Source: Paucibacter sp. TC2R-5
GTDB taxonomy: Bacteria > Pseudomonadota > Gammaproteobacteria > Burkholderiales > Burkholderiaceae_C
Reading direction: 5' to 3'
DNA length: 64,000 nt
Assembly: GCF_025717605.1 (NCBI RefSeq)
Contig: NZ_JAJIRQ010000007.1
Location: forward strand, 62,001 to 126,000
A model generated the notes under the pieces. That model saw only the letters and a program-made list of their open reading frames with translations, did not search any database and was not told where the DNA came from. Below are positions 15,826 through 24,736 of the stretch, piece after piece. The translations under genes were made by a program, and so were the position numbers. Within the stretch, counting starts at the first letter, position 1. The number at the start of each line of letters is the position of its first letter.

Positions 15826-17553
15826 ATGCAAAGCGACGCCGCACCAGGTTTCAACGCCCGACTGTGGCGCCGCTTCGTAGCCATCGCGCGCCCCTATTGG
15901 CGCAGCGAGCAGCGCTGGCGGGCAGCCAGCCTGCTGGCGCTCTTGATCGTCTTGCTGCTCGGGCAGACCGCCTTCAACGTCTTGTTCAATCAAGAAACAG
16001 GCGAGTTCACCTCGGCGCTGGCGGCGCGCGACGCCGAGCGCTTTTGGAGCGCGATTGGACGCTACACCGCGATTCTGGTTGGCGCCGTGCCCATCTATGC
16101 CTTGTACTTTTATGTGCGCGACACCCTGGGCCTGCGCTGGCGGCGCTGGTTGACCGACCATTTCCTGGCGCGCTACTTTGACCAACGCGCCTATTACCGC
16201 CTGACCGCGGCCTCCGGCATCGACAACCCGGACCAACGCATCGCCGAAGACATCAACGCCTTCACGCAGCAGTCGCTGTATTTCTCGATGATCGTGATCG
16301 GCTCGGTGATGCAGCTGATCGCCTTTGCCAGCGTGCTGTGGGCTATCTCGCAAGGTTTGGTTTACTTCTTGGTGGGCTACGCCATCGTCAGCACCTGGTT
16401 TGCCGGTTCGGTGTTCGGCCGGCGTTTGATAGCGCTGAACTTTCGCCAACTGCAGCGCGAGGCCGACTTTCGCTACAACCTGGTGCGGGTGCGAGAGCAT
16501 GCCGAGCCGATCGCCTTTCACGACGGCGAAGCGCGCGAGATGGCCGCCTTGCAGCGCGTTTTCGAGGCGCTGTATGGCAACTTTCTGAAGGTGCTGCGCT
16601 GGCAGTTCAAACTCAATCTATTCCAATACGCACACAGTTTTTTGACCGCCGTGCTGCCTATCGTGATCATTGCGCACGAGGTCTTGGCCGGCGAGCTTGA
16701 AGTGGGCCGGGCGATCCAGGCCGCCGGCGCCTTTGTGGCCATCCTGAGCGCCTTGACCGTGATCGTCGACCACTTCGAAAGCTTGAGCCGCTTCTCGGCC
16801 GGCGTCGACCGCCTGCACGCCTTCGCCGCCGCGCTGGATCAGCAGTCCGAAGCCTTGCAGCGCAGCCCCGACGATGGCGTGCAGCAAATCATCACCCAAC
16901 CCGCCTTTGGACTGAGCGTCGACAAGTTGACGGTGCTGACCCCTAACCGCGAGCATCTGCTGATCCAGAGCCTGGCCCTGAGCGTCAAGCCGGGCGAGGG
17001 GCTGTTGATCGCCGGCGCCAGCGGCTCGGGCAAGAGCTCACTCTTGCGCGTCATCGCCGGCCTGTGGACGACCGGCTCGGGCCAGGTGCTGCGCCCGGCC
17101 GGAGCGGACATGCTGTTCCTGCCCCAGCAGCCCTATCTGCCGCTGGGCAATCTGCGCGATCAGCTGATCTACCCGCAGCTTGAGCGCGCCATTTCCGACT
17201 CCGAGTTGCTGCGCTGGCTGGAGCGCGTCAACCTGCCACTGCTGGCCGACCGCTTTGGCGGGCTCAGCGCTGAGGCCGACTGGGGCCGCGTGCTGTCGGT
17301 CGGCGAGCAGCAGCGCCTGGCCTTTGCCCGCGCCTTGCTCGCCAAGCCCCGCTACTTGCTGCTGGACGAATCGACCAGCGCGCTCGATGCCGCCAACGAG
17401 GCGCAACTCTACGGCCAGCTGGCCGATCTGAGCATCACGCCAATCAGCGTCAGCCACCACGCCAGCCTGCTGCGCCACCACACCCAAGTGCTGGCCTTGC
17501 CGGGCGACGGCAGTTGGAGCCTCCATGCGGCGCAAGGCTATGTCTGGCAATGA
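15826..17553 (+). CDS. SbmA/BacA-like ABC transporter (fused permease and ATPase)
   Basis: A 575-residue half-transporter of the ABCD-like type annotated for vitamin B12, bleomycin or peptide transport. The N-terminal SbmA/BacA-like membrane domain spans residues 20-340 with about six helices and the EAA-like stretch LTAASGIDNPDQRIAEDINAF; a cytoplasmic ATPase follows (about 360-575). Walker A is GASGSGKSS, the signature region is LSVGEQQRLAFARALL (V in place of the usual G), Walker B is YLLLDESTSALD. It should act as a homodimer in the inner membrane. The substrate cannot be told from sequence. Confidence 0.9.
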   Translation: MQSDAAPGFNARLWRRFVAIARPYWRSEQRWRAASLLALLIVLLLGQTAFNVLFNQETGEFTSALAARDAERFWSAIGRYTAILVGAVPIYALYFYVRDTLGLRWRRWLTDHFLARYFDQRAYYRLTAASGIDNPDQRIAEDINAFTQQSLYFSMIVIGSVMQLIAFASVLWAISQGLVYFLVGYAIVSTWFAGSVFGRRLIALNFRQLQREADFRYNLVRVREHAEPIAFHDGEAREMAALQRVFEALYGNFLKVLRWQFKLNLFQYAHSFLTAVLPIVIIAHEVLAGELEVGRAIQAAGAFVAILSALTVIVDHFESLSRFSAGVDRLHAFAAALDQQSEALQRSPDDGVQQIITQPAFGLSVDKLTVLTPNREHLLIQSLALSVKPGEGLLIAGASGSGKSSLLRVIAGLWTTGSGQVLRPAGADMLFLPQQPYLPLGNLRDQLIYPQLERAISDSELLRWLERVNLPLLADRFGGLSAEADWGRVLSVGEQQRLAFARALLAKPRYLLLDESTSALDAANEAQLYGQLADLSITPISVSHHASLLRHHTQVLALPGDGSWSLHAAQGYVWQ

Positions 17554-17574
17554 GCGCAAAAGACTAGGCCACTG

Positions 17575-17590
17575 TGTTCGCTAACGCACG
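17575..17590 (+). promoter_or_regulatory. Site F of the shared class II-type motif
   Basis: TGTTCGCTAACGCACG followed by GAG. The centre (17582.5) is 29.5 bp before TAGGCT at 17612-17617, a -10-like hexamer. The collagen-like lipoprotein gene begins 67 bp after the site. Confidence 0.62.
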
Positions 17591-17656
17591 GAGTCCCCGG
17601 CGCTGCAAGCTTAGGCTGCAGCTCTTCTCTATCTAAAACAAGCCTTAAGGAATGCC

Positions 17657-17941
17657 ATGAAGAACTCACTCTTGATTGCCTCGCTGTTAATGTCTCTGGG
17701 CCTGGCGGCCTGCGAGAAGCCGACCGTCGTCAATATGCCACCCGCCGCCACACCGGTGCCCGGCCCTGCCGGCCCAACAGGCGCCACCGGCCCACAGGGC
17801 GCCAGCGGTGCGCAAGGCAATACCGGCAACCAAGGCAATACGGGCTATACCGGCGACCAAGGTGCACAGGGCGCCACGGGCAAGACCGGCGGCAACACGG
17901 TGACCGTGGTCACGCCGCCTGCTTCCGGCGCGCAGAACTGA
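17657..17941 (+). CDS. Collagen-like repeat lipoprotein
   Basis: A 94-residue protein with a lipoprotein signal (lipobox LGLAAC, Cys19), a short linker, and about fifteen Gly-X-Y triplets at residues 36-82 (GPAGPTGATGPQGASGAQG and similar), ending in a Thr/Val-rich tail. Gly-X-Y runs form triple helices without hydroxyproline in bacteria when charged or Gln/Asn-rich. It would be a small outer-membrane or periplasmic rod anchored by lipid. The repeats are nucleotide-repetitive too, so length may vary between strains. It lies behind motif site F and ahead of a DUF3309-type gene. Confidence 0.85.
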   Translation: MKNSLLIASLLMSLGLAACEKPTVVNMPPAATPVPGPAGPTGATGPQGASGAQGNTGNQGNTGYTGDQGAQGATGKTGGNTVTVVTPPASGAQN

Positions 17942-17986
17942 CCCCCCTCCCCTTACTTCCTTCCCCTCACCCCTCAGGAGAACACC

Positions 17987-18145
17987 ATGAGCTTAGGCAC
18001 GATACTTTTGATCGTTTTGATTTTGATGTTGATCGGCTCCTTTCCCAGCTGGCCACACAGCCGCGGCTGGGGTTACGGGCCCAGCGGCGGCCTGGGCTTC
18101 GTGGTGCTGATCATCGTGATCTTGCTGTTCATGGGCCGTATTTAA
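17987..18145 (+). CDS. DUF3309-type small membrane protein
   Basis: A 52-residue protein with two hydrophobic helices (residues 3-18 and 37-50) around a Gly/Trp/Ser-rich loop (SWPHSRGWGYGPSGG), the typical layout of the DUF3309 family. The ribosome binding site is CAGGAGAACACC. It lies 45 bp after the collagen-like lipoprotein and 9 bp before the sorbosone-dehydrogenase-like gene, so it is probably co-transcribed. The function of the family is unknown. Confidence 0.8.
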   Translation: MSLGTILLIVLILMLIGSFPSWPHSRGWGYGPSGGLGFVVLIIVILLFMGRI

Positions 18146-18154
18146 GACTTTGGC

Positions 18155-19507
18155 ATGCGCGCGGCTGCTCGGTCACTTGCAGGGCTTGGCCTGGGCCTGA
18201 CTTGCGCTTTGGCGCTGTGCGCCTGCGGCGATCTGGCCGGCCAGCCTCTGGCAGCCGGGAGTGGTGCGCGCCCCCTGTTGCCGGAACCGGTGACGAGCTG
18301 GGTGCCAACGGTTCATATTGCACCCGCCATTGGGTGGCCTGCGGGCGCTGCGCCTATCGCAGCGTCGGGCCTGCAAGTAAAAGCTTTTGCGCGCGGACTC
18401 GAGCACCCACGCAATCTGCTCTTACTGCCCAATGGCGACGTGCTGGTGGCCGAAAGCAACACGCCGCCCAAACAGGACAAAGAGCTGGGTCCGCTCGAAA
18501 GCCTGAAGGCCTGGGTGATGGGCTTGGTGATGCAGCGTGCCGGAGCCGGCGTGCCCAGCGCCAACCGCATCACCCTGCTGCGGGACAGCGATGGCGACGG
18601 CGTTGCCGATGTCCGGACCGTGCTGCTGCAAGGCCTGCATTCACCCTTCGGCATGGCCTTGATCGGCGCGGATCTGTATGTAGCCAATACCGATGCGCTA
18701 CTCAAATTCCCTTACCGGGCCGGTGATACCGAGATCCGCAGTGCGGGCAGCCAAGTGCTTGCCCTGCCGGCAGGCAAGATCAACCACCACTGGACCAAAA
18801 ACCTAATTGTGAGCCCAGACGGCTCACGGCTCTACATCACTGTGGGCTCCAACAGCAATGTGGGCGAGCGCGGCATGGCCGCCGAGCTGGGCCGGGCCGC
18901 CATTTGGGAGTTGACGCTGAAGACGGGTGTCAGCCGCGTCTTTGCCACCGGCTTGCGCAACCCCAACGGTATGGCCTGGGCGACGCGGAGTTCCGGCGAA
19001 GTGGTCTTGTGGACCGTGGTCAACGAGCGTGACGAGCTCGGCAACGATCTGGTGCCTGACTACCTCACCTCGGTCCAAGACGCGGCCTTCTACGGGTGGC
19101 CCTTCACCTATTTTGGCCAGCATGTGGATGCTCGGGTGCAACCGCCCGCGCCGGAGCAGGTAGCGCGCGCCATAGTGCCCGACTACGCGCTGGGCGCACA
19201 CACCGCGCCATTGGGCTTGGCCGCAGCGGCGGGCAACAGCCTGCCTGCCAGGTTTGCCGAAGGCATGTTCATCGGCCAGCATGGCTCCTGGAACCGGCGC
19301 CCGCACAGCGGCTACAAGGTGGTCTTTGTGCCCTTTGCGCAGGGGCAGGCCATGGACGGACCCTGGCTTGATGTGTTGACTGGATTTCTCAGCGACACGG
19401 GCCAAGCGTTTGGCCGCCCGGTCGGCGTGGCGCTAGATCAGCGCGGTGCCTTGCTGGTGGCCGATGACGTGGGCAATGTGATCTGGCGCGTCAGCGCGCG
19501 CCCTTGA
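18155..19507 (+). CDS. PQQ-dependent sugar dehydrogenase-like (sorbosone dehydrogenase family) lipoprotein
   Basis: A 450-residue exported lipoprotein (signal residues 1-23, lipobox ALCAC) with a six-bladed beta-propeller of the soluble glucose/sorbosone dehydrogenase type. Blade motifs visible include GLEHPRNLLLLPNGDVLVAES, LVSPDGSRLYITVGSNSN-like segments, ATGLRNPNGMAW, and FIGQHGSWNRRPHSGYKVVFV near the end. DRDGDG-like DSDGDGVAD resembles a calcium site. It would oxidise an aldose or a similar sugar in the periplasm, using PQQ if the cofactor is available. No pqq genes are in the window. Confidence 0.85.
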   Translation: MRAAARSLAGLGLGLTCALALCACGDLAGQPLAAGSGARPLLPEPVTSWVPTVHIAPAIGWPAGAAPIAASGLQVKAFARGLEHPRNLLLLPNGDVLVAESNTPPKQDKELGPLESLKAWVMGLVMQRAGAGVPSANRITLLRDSDGDGVADVRTVLLQGLHSPFGMALIGADLYVANTDALLKFPYRAGDTEIRSAGSQVLALPAGKINHHWTKNLIVSPDGSRLYITVGSNSNVGERGMAAELGRAAIWELTLKTGVSRVFATGLRNPNGMAWATRSSGEVVLWTVVNERDELGNDLVPDYLTSVQDAAFYGWPFTYFGQHVDARVQPPAPEQVARAIVPDYALGAHTAPLGLAAAAGNSLPARFAEGMFIGQHGSWNRRPHSGYKVVFVPFAQGQAMDGPWLDVLTGFLSDTGQAFGRPVGVALDQRGALLVADDVGNVIWRVSARP

Positions 19508-19521
19508 AGGCGGCACCGGCC

Positions 19522-20946
19522 ATGAGGCAAGCGAGGCGACCTTGGACATGGCTTGCGCTCATCGTGCTGGGCCTGCTCGGCGTGCTGAGTCTGGCCTGTT
19601 GCTCCGGCCTGCCCACGCTCACCCCCGAGCTCTCACGCCGAGCCCGGCCACCACCCCAGGTGAACGGCCCCACTGGGCCCCTGTCGGCGGCACAGGCCAA
19701 GGCGGTCTTGCTGCGCCTGAGCGGCCAGGGCCAGCAAACCGGCATTTTTGAACGCCATCTGGCCTTGGAAGAAGCCATCACCGGCAGCCCCTTGAGCGCC
19801 GGCAACTCGGTTCAACTGCTGCAAGACGGGCCAGCCACTTACCGAGCGATGTTTGCGGCGATCTTGGCAGCCCAGGATCACATCAATATGGAAACCTACA
19901 TCCTCGACGACGATGAGGTCGGCCAGCGTTTTGCGCAGGCCTTGATCGCCAAGCAGGCCGAGGGCGTGCAGGTCAATTTGCTGCACGACAGCGCCGGCAC
20001 CATGGCCACGCCAAGCGCCTTCTTCGAGCGCCTGAGCGCGGCAGGCATCCAGGTGCTTGAATTCAACCCACTCAACCCGATCGATGCCTTGGGCAGCAAT
20101 GGCGAGTGGGCCCTCAACCAGCGCGATCACCGCAAGCTGCTGGTGGTGGATGGCCGCATCGCCTTCCTGGGCGGCATCAATATCAGCAGCGTCTATTCAG
20201 GCGGCTCCTTCAAATCGGGCTCACGCGCGGTCAAGAAAGCTAACGCTAAAACTGGGCTGGCCTGGCGTGACACCGATCTGCAATTGCAGGGTCCGGTGGT
20301 GGCCGATCTGCAGCGGCTCTTCATGGCCAGCTGGGCGGCTCAAAATGGCCCGGCACTGGCGGGCAAAAAGTACTTCCCGGCGCTGCCGGCGATGGGCCGG
20401 GAAGTGGTGCGCGCGATCGGCAGCTCGCCGGATGAGCCCTTCAGCCTGATCTACGCCACCCTGCTGTCGGCAATTGCCAGCGCCGAAACCACGGTGCATC
20501 TGAGCAATGCCTACTTCGTTCCTGACCCGCAATTGCTGAAGGCACTGAGCGATGCCGCAGAGCGTGGCGTTGACGTCAAGCTCATACTACCCGGTCAAAC
20601 CGACTCTTGGCTGGTGCTGCAAGCCGGTCACGCCAGCTACGCGCCGCTATTGCGCGCGGGGGTCAAGATCTTCGAGCGCCAAGGCGCCATCATGCACGCC
20701 AAAACCGCGTCGATAGACGGCGTCTGGTCAAGCATTGGCTCGACCAATCTCGACTGGCGCAGCTTCTTGCACAACCAGGAGCTGAACGCGGTGGTGCTGG
20801 GTGCTGACTTTGGCGGGCAGATGCGCAAGCAATTCGATCGCGACCTGCTGGCCTCCACTCAGATCAGTTGGGCGTTGTGGCAGCAGCGGCCTTGGTCGAC
20901 GCGGCTGCAAGAGTGGTTTGCCAATGTGTGGGCTTACTGGTTGTGA
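19522..20946 (+). CDS. Phospholipase D/cardiolipin synthase family protein
   Basis: 474 residues from the ATG at 19522 (a TTG at 19504 would add six). An N-terminal membrane anchor (about 7-25) precedes two PLD domains, each with an HKD motif: HRKLLVVDG (first) and HAKTASIDG followed by GSTNLD (second). Both motifs are complete, so transphosphatidylation to cardiolipin is plausible. The C-terminus ends in a hydrophobic stretch (EWFANVWAYWL) typical of Cls. It starts 14 bp after the dehydrogenase gene and is convergent with the 20934 gene, which it overlaps by 13 bp. Confidence 0.9.
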   Translation: MRQARRPWTWLALIVLGLLGVLSLACCSGLPTLTPELSRRARPPPQVNGPTGPLSAAQAKAVLLRLSGQGQQTGIFERHLALEEAITGSPLSAGNSVQLLQDGPATYRAMFAAILAAQDHINMETYILDDDEVGQRFAQALIAKQAEGVQVNLLHDSAGTMATPSAFFERLSAAGIQVLEFNPLNPIDALGSNGEWALNQRDHRKLLVVDGRIAFLGGINISSVYSGGSFKSGSRAVKKANAKTGLAWRDTDLQLQGPVVADLQRLFMASWAAQNGPALAGKKYFPALPAMGREVVRAIGSSPDEPFSLIYATLLSAIASAETTVHLSNAYFVPDPQLLKALSDAAERGVDVKLILPGQTDSWLVLQAGHASYAPLLRAGVKIFERQGAIMHAKTASIDGVWSSIGSTNLDWRSFLHNQELNAVVLGADFGGQMRKQFDRDLLASTQISWALWQQRPWSTRLQEWFANVWAYWL

Positions 20947-21401
20947 GGCCCGCGCTCGGGAGCACCCGCAGGGGCTGCTTGAGCAGGTGCGGCTGATGCT
21001 TGCGTCATCGCGCCAAAAGCGGCCAAACAAGACTCCAAGGAGGCGCCGCTGAGCGCCTTGGACAAGAGCTGTTGAGCCAAGCCCGCCAGCAAGGCCGGCT
21101 TGACCAAGCGCCAGGGCCGCGCCCACACCAACAACCCGCCGAGCAGCGCTGCGCCACAAACAAGGGCGACAGGATGGCGACGGGCCAAGGGCAGCAAGCT
21201 GGCGTTGAACGCAGCCGCCAGTGGCTGCTGACGCCACCAAGTTTTGCTCAGCTCAAATAACAAGGCAGCCCCAGGCAATGACTTCAAGCCTGAAAAGTAG
21301 CCCTCGCCGCTGCCTTCGCCAGCAGGCCGCGCGCGCAAGCTATTGCCCAAGATCTCCCGCGACACAGCCAAGCGCGCCAGTGCTGTCGAGGGCGGCCTCA
21401 T
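20934..21401 (-). CDS. Small membrane protein, last gene of DUF883 cluster
   Basis: A 155-residue protein with one or two hydrophobic segments in the middle (about 75-100, PVALVCGAALLGGLLVWARPW, and 104-125) and an Ala/Pro-rich tail. It starts in an ATGA overlap with the stop of the DUF1469-like gene. Genes at this place next to DUF883 and phage-holin-like proteins are common in Burkholderiales and uncharacterised (YqjK-like context). Its 3' end overlaps that of the convergent phospholipase D gene. Confidence 0.7.
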   Translation of the reverse strand: MRPPSTALARLAVSREILGNSLRARPAGEGSGEGYFSGLKSLPGAALLFELSKTWWRQQPLAAAFNASLLPLARRHPVALVCGAALLGGLLVWARPWRLVKPALLAGLAQQLLSKALSGASLESCLAAFGAMTQASAAPAQAAPAGAPERGPHNQ

Positions 21402-21814
21402 TGGGCGCCGCCCGCAGCAGCAACTGCTGACACTTGGGCGCCCACCAACATGGCTCGGTCGCTCGCCAATTGCTGGCGCAAGTTCACGAACATTGCGGCA
21501 TCGCTGCTACGCGATGCGGCCGCAGCGCGCCAGCAGTACAGCGCCAACACCAGCGCCGGCAATGGCACGCACAAGAGCAGCCATGCAGCGTGGATCTGCG
21601 CCGGCGGCGTGACCGCCCACAGCAGCAAGGCCACGCCGCCCAGGCCAACACCCAGGGTGACGCTGCACATCAGCACCGCATGCAGCACAAAGCGCCGCCG
21701 CAGCGCCTGCTTGGCCTGCCCGAATTCATCGCCGAACAAGTCGGCATAGGCCTGCGCATGCTCGGCAAGTGCTTGCGGCTGTGTGGAAAACAAATGTAGC
21801 AGCGCGTGCAGCAT
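21398..21814 (-). CDS. DUF1469/YqjE-like (phage holin superfamily-type) membrane protein
   Basis: A 138-residue protein with a helical, charged N-terminus (1-40, FGDEFGQAKQALRRRFVLHAV) and two membrane helices at about 45-68 and 76-96. This is the shape of YqjE proteins encoded next to YqjD/ElaB (DUF883), which bind stationary-phase ribosomes to the membrane in E. coli. The start is 31 bp after the DUF883 stop. Confidence 0.72.
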   Translation of the reverse strand: MLHALLHLFSTQPQALAEHAQAYADLFGDEFGQAKQALRRRFVLHAVLMCSVTLGVGLGGVALLLWAVTPPAQIHAAWLLLCVPLPALVLALYCWRAAAASRSSDAAMFVNLRQQLASDRAMLVGAQVSAVAAAGGAQ

Positions 21815-21845
21815 GAGGCGGGCCTTCGAGCAATGTCGACGGTGA

Positions 21846-22223
21846 TCAGCCGCGCGTGCGGTTCAGCAGGCTGACCAAGGCCATCAGCGCAGCGCCGGTG
21901 GCCGCAGCCATCAACACCGACTTAACCGGCTCGGCGCGGATGTAATGCGTGGTGTTGGCACCAGCGCGCGCCGCTTGGTCGCGCAGTCGCATCGACTGGT
22001 CCCGCAGTGCATCGACGGTGTTGTGGGCGAAGTTGCTCGCCCGGTCGCTGGCCTGGTGCAAGATTGGCGAAGCTTGGTCGCGCAATTCCTGCACGCCGCC
22101 GGCCAAGCCGTCTAGCGCTTCCTGTGCCAGCACTTGGGTCGCATGCAGCGCCTGCTCGGCTGCGCTGCCGGCGTGATCCATGCTGCTGTTGGAGGGGATT
22201 GAAGTCTTGTTGCTACCGAACAT
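21846..22223 (-). CDS. DUF883 (YqjD/ElaB-like) membrane-anchored protein
   Basis: A 125-residue protein: a long amphipathic helical region (15-95, with repeats such as QASDRASNFAHNTVDALRDQ) and a C-terminal membrane anchor (about 102-120, SVLMAAATGAALMALVSLL) after the conserved YIRAEPVKS. E. coli YqjD and ElaB anchor ribosomes to the inner membrane in stationary phase. It lies between DUF1328 and the YqjE-like gene in a four-gene minus-strand cluster. Confidence 0.87.
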   Translation of the reverse strand: MFGSNKTSIPSNSSMDHAGSAAEQALHATQVLAQEALDGLAGGVQELRDQASPILHQASDRASNFAHNTVDALRDQSMRLRDQAARAGANTTHYIRAEPVKSVLMAAATGAALMALVSLLNRTRG

Positions 22224-22267
22224 GATGGTTCCTTTGTGTAATGAGGCAAGTGAGCTTGGTTAAAGCG

Positions 22268-22432
22268 TTAGTTCTTTGAGATCAAGCCGAACAAAAAGCT
22301 GGCAATCGCCAGCACGGCGAACACCACAAACAAGATCTTGGCGATGCCGACGGCACTGGCCGCGATGCCGCCAAAGCCAAACAGGGCGGCGATCAAGGCG
22401 ATCACAAAGAAGACGACGGCGTAGTGCAGCAT
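22268..22432 (-). CDS. DUF1328 small membrane protein
   Basis: A 54-residue hydrophobic protein ([20 protein letters not shown] start) with the two-helix, glycine-containing DUF1328/YtjA pattern ([20 protein letters not shown]). The ribosome binding site is GGAGTTCACC. It is the first gene of the DUF883 cluster. DUF1328 genes are regularly induced with DUF883/CsbD stress genes; the function is unknown. Confidence 0.88.
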   Translation of the reverse strand: MLHYAVVFFVIALIAALFGFGGIAASAVGIAKILFVVFAVLAIASFLFGLISKN

Positions 22433-22600
22433 GGTGAACTCCTATCGAGCCGCATGGTGGGCTGGGTGTTTGAGGGGGCGCAGCCTTGAGGCTGCGGCTT
22501 GCTCTCAGTGTCTGCCCGGCTGCGCGCGCAAGCGATAGGCGCCCCGGCTGAAGCGGGGTCGGACGATCCAGCTGCAGCCTGTAGGACGAGGCCTTAGTGG

Positions 22601-23992
22601 CTAGGCCTTGGGTGGCTCGGTGCTGCACTGAACCGGCAGCTGAAGTTGGATCGAAGTGCCTTGACCCGGCTGCGATATCACCGTCAAGCGCCCTCCTTCG
22701 GCCTCGATACGCACGCGCATGCCCAGCAAGCCGTAGGCCGTACGAGGCGTTTCATCGGCATCAAAACCGATGCCGTCGTCCCGCAGCGACACTGTCACCC
22801 AGCCTGCGTCCTGCTTCATGCTGACCCATAGCTGGCTGGCCTGGGCATATTTCGAAATGTTCGTGATGGCCTCTTGCATCACCCGGTAGACGACGATCTC
22901 GGTGCTGCTGGCGAGCGCGACCGGCTGCAAATCGCAATGCGCCTGCACGCCGGTGGCTTCGGTGAAATCGTTCACCAGGATTTCCAAGGTCGGCACCAGC
23001 CCCAGATTGCTCAAGGTCGACGGCCGCAAGTCCTCGATGATGGTGCGGCCCAGGGCGATGCTGGCGTTGAGGGTGCCGACCAAATGCGTCAGCCGCTCCA
23101 AGGCCTCGCTGACCCCGGGCGCGCCGGGCACGGCCGTGGCGGTCTGAGAAAGCCGCGATTTGATGCGTGCCGCGTCCAGCTTGGCCGAGGTCAGTAGCGC
23201 GCCCAGCTCATCGTGCAAATCGCGGGCCAAGCGGCCGCGCTCATCTTCACGGGCGGTCAGCAAATGTTGGGTCAGCTCGGTCATCATCAGCGTGCTGATG
23301 CCGGCCTCGTCTTGCAATTGATCCCGATCGTCTTGCAGCGTGCGCCTGGAATCCAGCGTCCTTTGCTTCAGGATCAGGGCTTGGCGCAGATACAAAAACA
23401 GCGCCAGCAAGCACACAGCACTCAGCGTCGCCAGCCCGATACGGTTGATGAGCAGCGTTCTAGCCAGCGACGCTTGTTCCGAAGCCGTACGCTCGGTCTC
23501 AATCTGCAACAGCTCTGCGACATTGGCGCGAAACTCGTCCATCTGCTCCTTGCCGACGCCGCTCTTGACCAGCAAGCTCGCCTGCTCGCTCTGACCAGCA
23601 TCGGTCAAACGGATGCCCTGAGCAAGCACGTTTTTCTTGGCATCGAAGTGCAGTTGGGTGTCGGCCAGCAGCGCGACGTAGGCGGGATCACGGACAAAAG
23701 CCAAGCCGAGTTCCCGCATGCCTTCCTTGCTCGCCGCCAGGCCACGCTCATAGGGCTCCAGATAGACCTTGTCGGCCGTCAGCAAATAGCTTCGTTGGTT
23801 GGTTTCAGCGTCCAGCAGGCCGACCAGCATCATGCGGGTGGTCATCCGGATTCTCGTCATCACGGCCAATTCCTGCAGGCTGGACGTGGCCCGGAAATAG
23901 GAGCTTTCACTGAGAAAGATAAGCGCCACCGTCGCTGCACAGGCCAAAGGGAAGACCAAGGGACTGCGCTTCGCAACGGATAGAAAATTCAT
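22601..23992 (-). CDS. NarL-class sensor histidine kinase with CHASE3 domain
   Basis: A 463-residue kinase: first membrane helix (about 11-30), periplasmic CHASE3 domain (about 35-180, with the family stretch GLLDAETNQRSYLLTAD), second helix (about 185-207), coiled coil, HisKA_3 (about 240-310, with phospho-acceptor in RLARDLHDELGALLT) and a C-terminal HATPase (DDGIGFDADE, YGLLGMRVRIEAEGG). It is divergent from the LuxR-type response regulator at 24049, its likely partner, with 56 bp between the starts. Confidence 0.92.
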   Translation of the reverse strand: MNFLSVAKRSPLVFPLACAATVALIFLSESSYFRATSSLQELAVMTRIRMTTRMMLVGLLDAETNQRSYLLTADKVYLEPYERGLAASKEGMRELGLAFVRDPAYVALLADTQLHFDAKKNVLAQGIRLTDAGQSEQASLLVKSGVGKEQMDEFRANVAELLQIETERTASEQASLARTLLINRIGLATLSAVCLLALFLYLRQALILKQRTLDSRRTLQDDRDQLQDEAGISTLMMTELTQHLLTAREDERGRLARDLHDELGALLTSAKLDAARIKSRLSQTATAVPGAPGVSEALERLTHLVGTLNASIALGRTIIEDLRPSTLSNLGLVPTLEILVNDFTEATGVQAHCDLQPVALASSTEIVVYRVMQEAITNISKYAQASQLWVSMKQDAGWVTVSLRDDGIGFDADETPRTAYGLLGMRVRIEAEGGRLTVISQPGQGTSIQLQLPVQCSTEPPKA

Positions 23993-24048
23993 TGGCTGCC
24001 TTGGCGGGAAATCGTGGGATCATGGCCCACAGGAGCCCCGTCACACAC

Positions 24049-24681
24049 ATGATTCGAATTGCTATTGTTGATGACCATGCCATCGTGCGAGCCGGCCTGC
24101 GCCAGTTTTTCGGCGACCAGATCGACTTCCAGGTCGTGGCCGAGGCCGCCACCGGCCGCGAGGCGATGGAAATCGTGCGCAAGGGGGAGGTCGACGTGAT
24201 CTTGCTCGATATCTCCATGCCCGACCAAAGCGGCGTCGATGCCCTCGCCGCCATCAAGGCGCGAGCGCCCGACCTGCCGGTCTTGATCCTGAGCGGCTTT
24301 CCCGAGACGCATTACGCCACCACTTTGTTGCGCCAAGGCGCCAGCGGTTACTTGAACAAGGACTGTGACCCCGAGGAAATCGTGCGCGCCATCCGCACCG
24401 TGGTGCGTGGGCGCAAATACATCAGCGCCGGCGTGGCCGAACAACTGGCCAATGGGCTCAGCAGCGGCGGCGACCGGCCCGTGCATGAGAGTTTGTCCGA
24501 GCGCGAGCTGCAGGTGTTTTTGCGCCTGGCCAAGGGCGAGACGATTGGCCATATGGCGGACAGCATGTCGCTCAGTGTCAAGACGGTCAGCACGTATCGA
24601 ACGCGCGTGATGGAAAAAATGAATCTGGCCTCCAACAGCGACCTGACCTATTACGCCTTGAAAAACGGTTTGATTCAGTGA
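24049..24681 (+). CDS. NarL/FixJ family response regulator
   Basis: A 210-residue regulator. The receiver domain (1-120) has the acidic pair DDH near residue 8, the phosphorylated Asp in VDVILLDISMPDQSG and Lys in GYLNKDCDPEE. The LuxR-type HTH (about 145-208) reads LSERELQVFLRLAKGETIGHMADSMSLS-like, with KTVSTYRTRVMEKM as recognition helix. The ATG at 24049 aligns with the usual start just before IRIAIVDDH. It faces the CHASE3 kinase gene across 56 bp and very likely pairs with it. Confidence 0.93.
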   Translation: MIRIAIVDDHAIVRAGLRQFFGDQIDFQVVAEAATGREAMEIVRKGEVDVILLDISMPDQSGVDALAAIKARAPDLPVLILSGFPETHYATTLLRQGASGYLNKDCDPEEIVRAIRTVVRGRKYISAGVAEQLANGLSSGGDRPVHESLSERELQVFLRLAKGETIGHMADSMSLSVKTVSTYRTRVMEKMNLASNSDLTYYALKNGLIQ

Positions 24682-24736
24682 CTTGAGCGGGCCGCTGTGA
24701 GCGCGCCCGCCGCGCTGCGAATCGACGCTGAGCATC

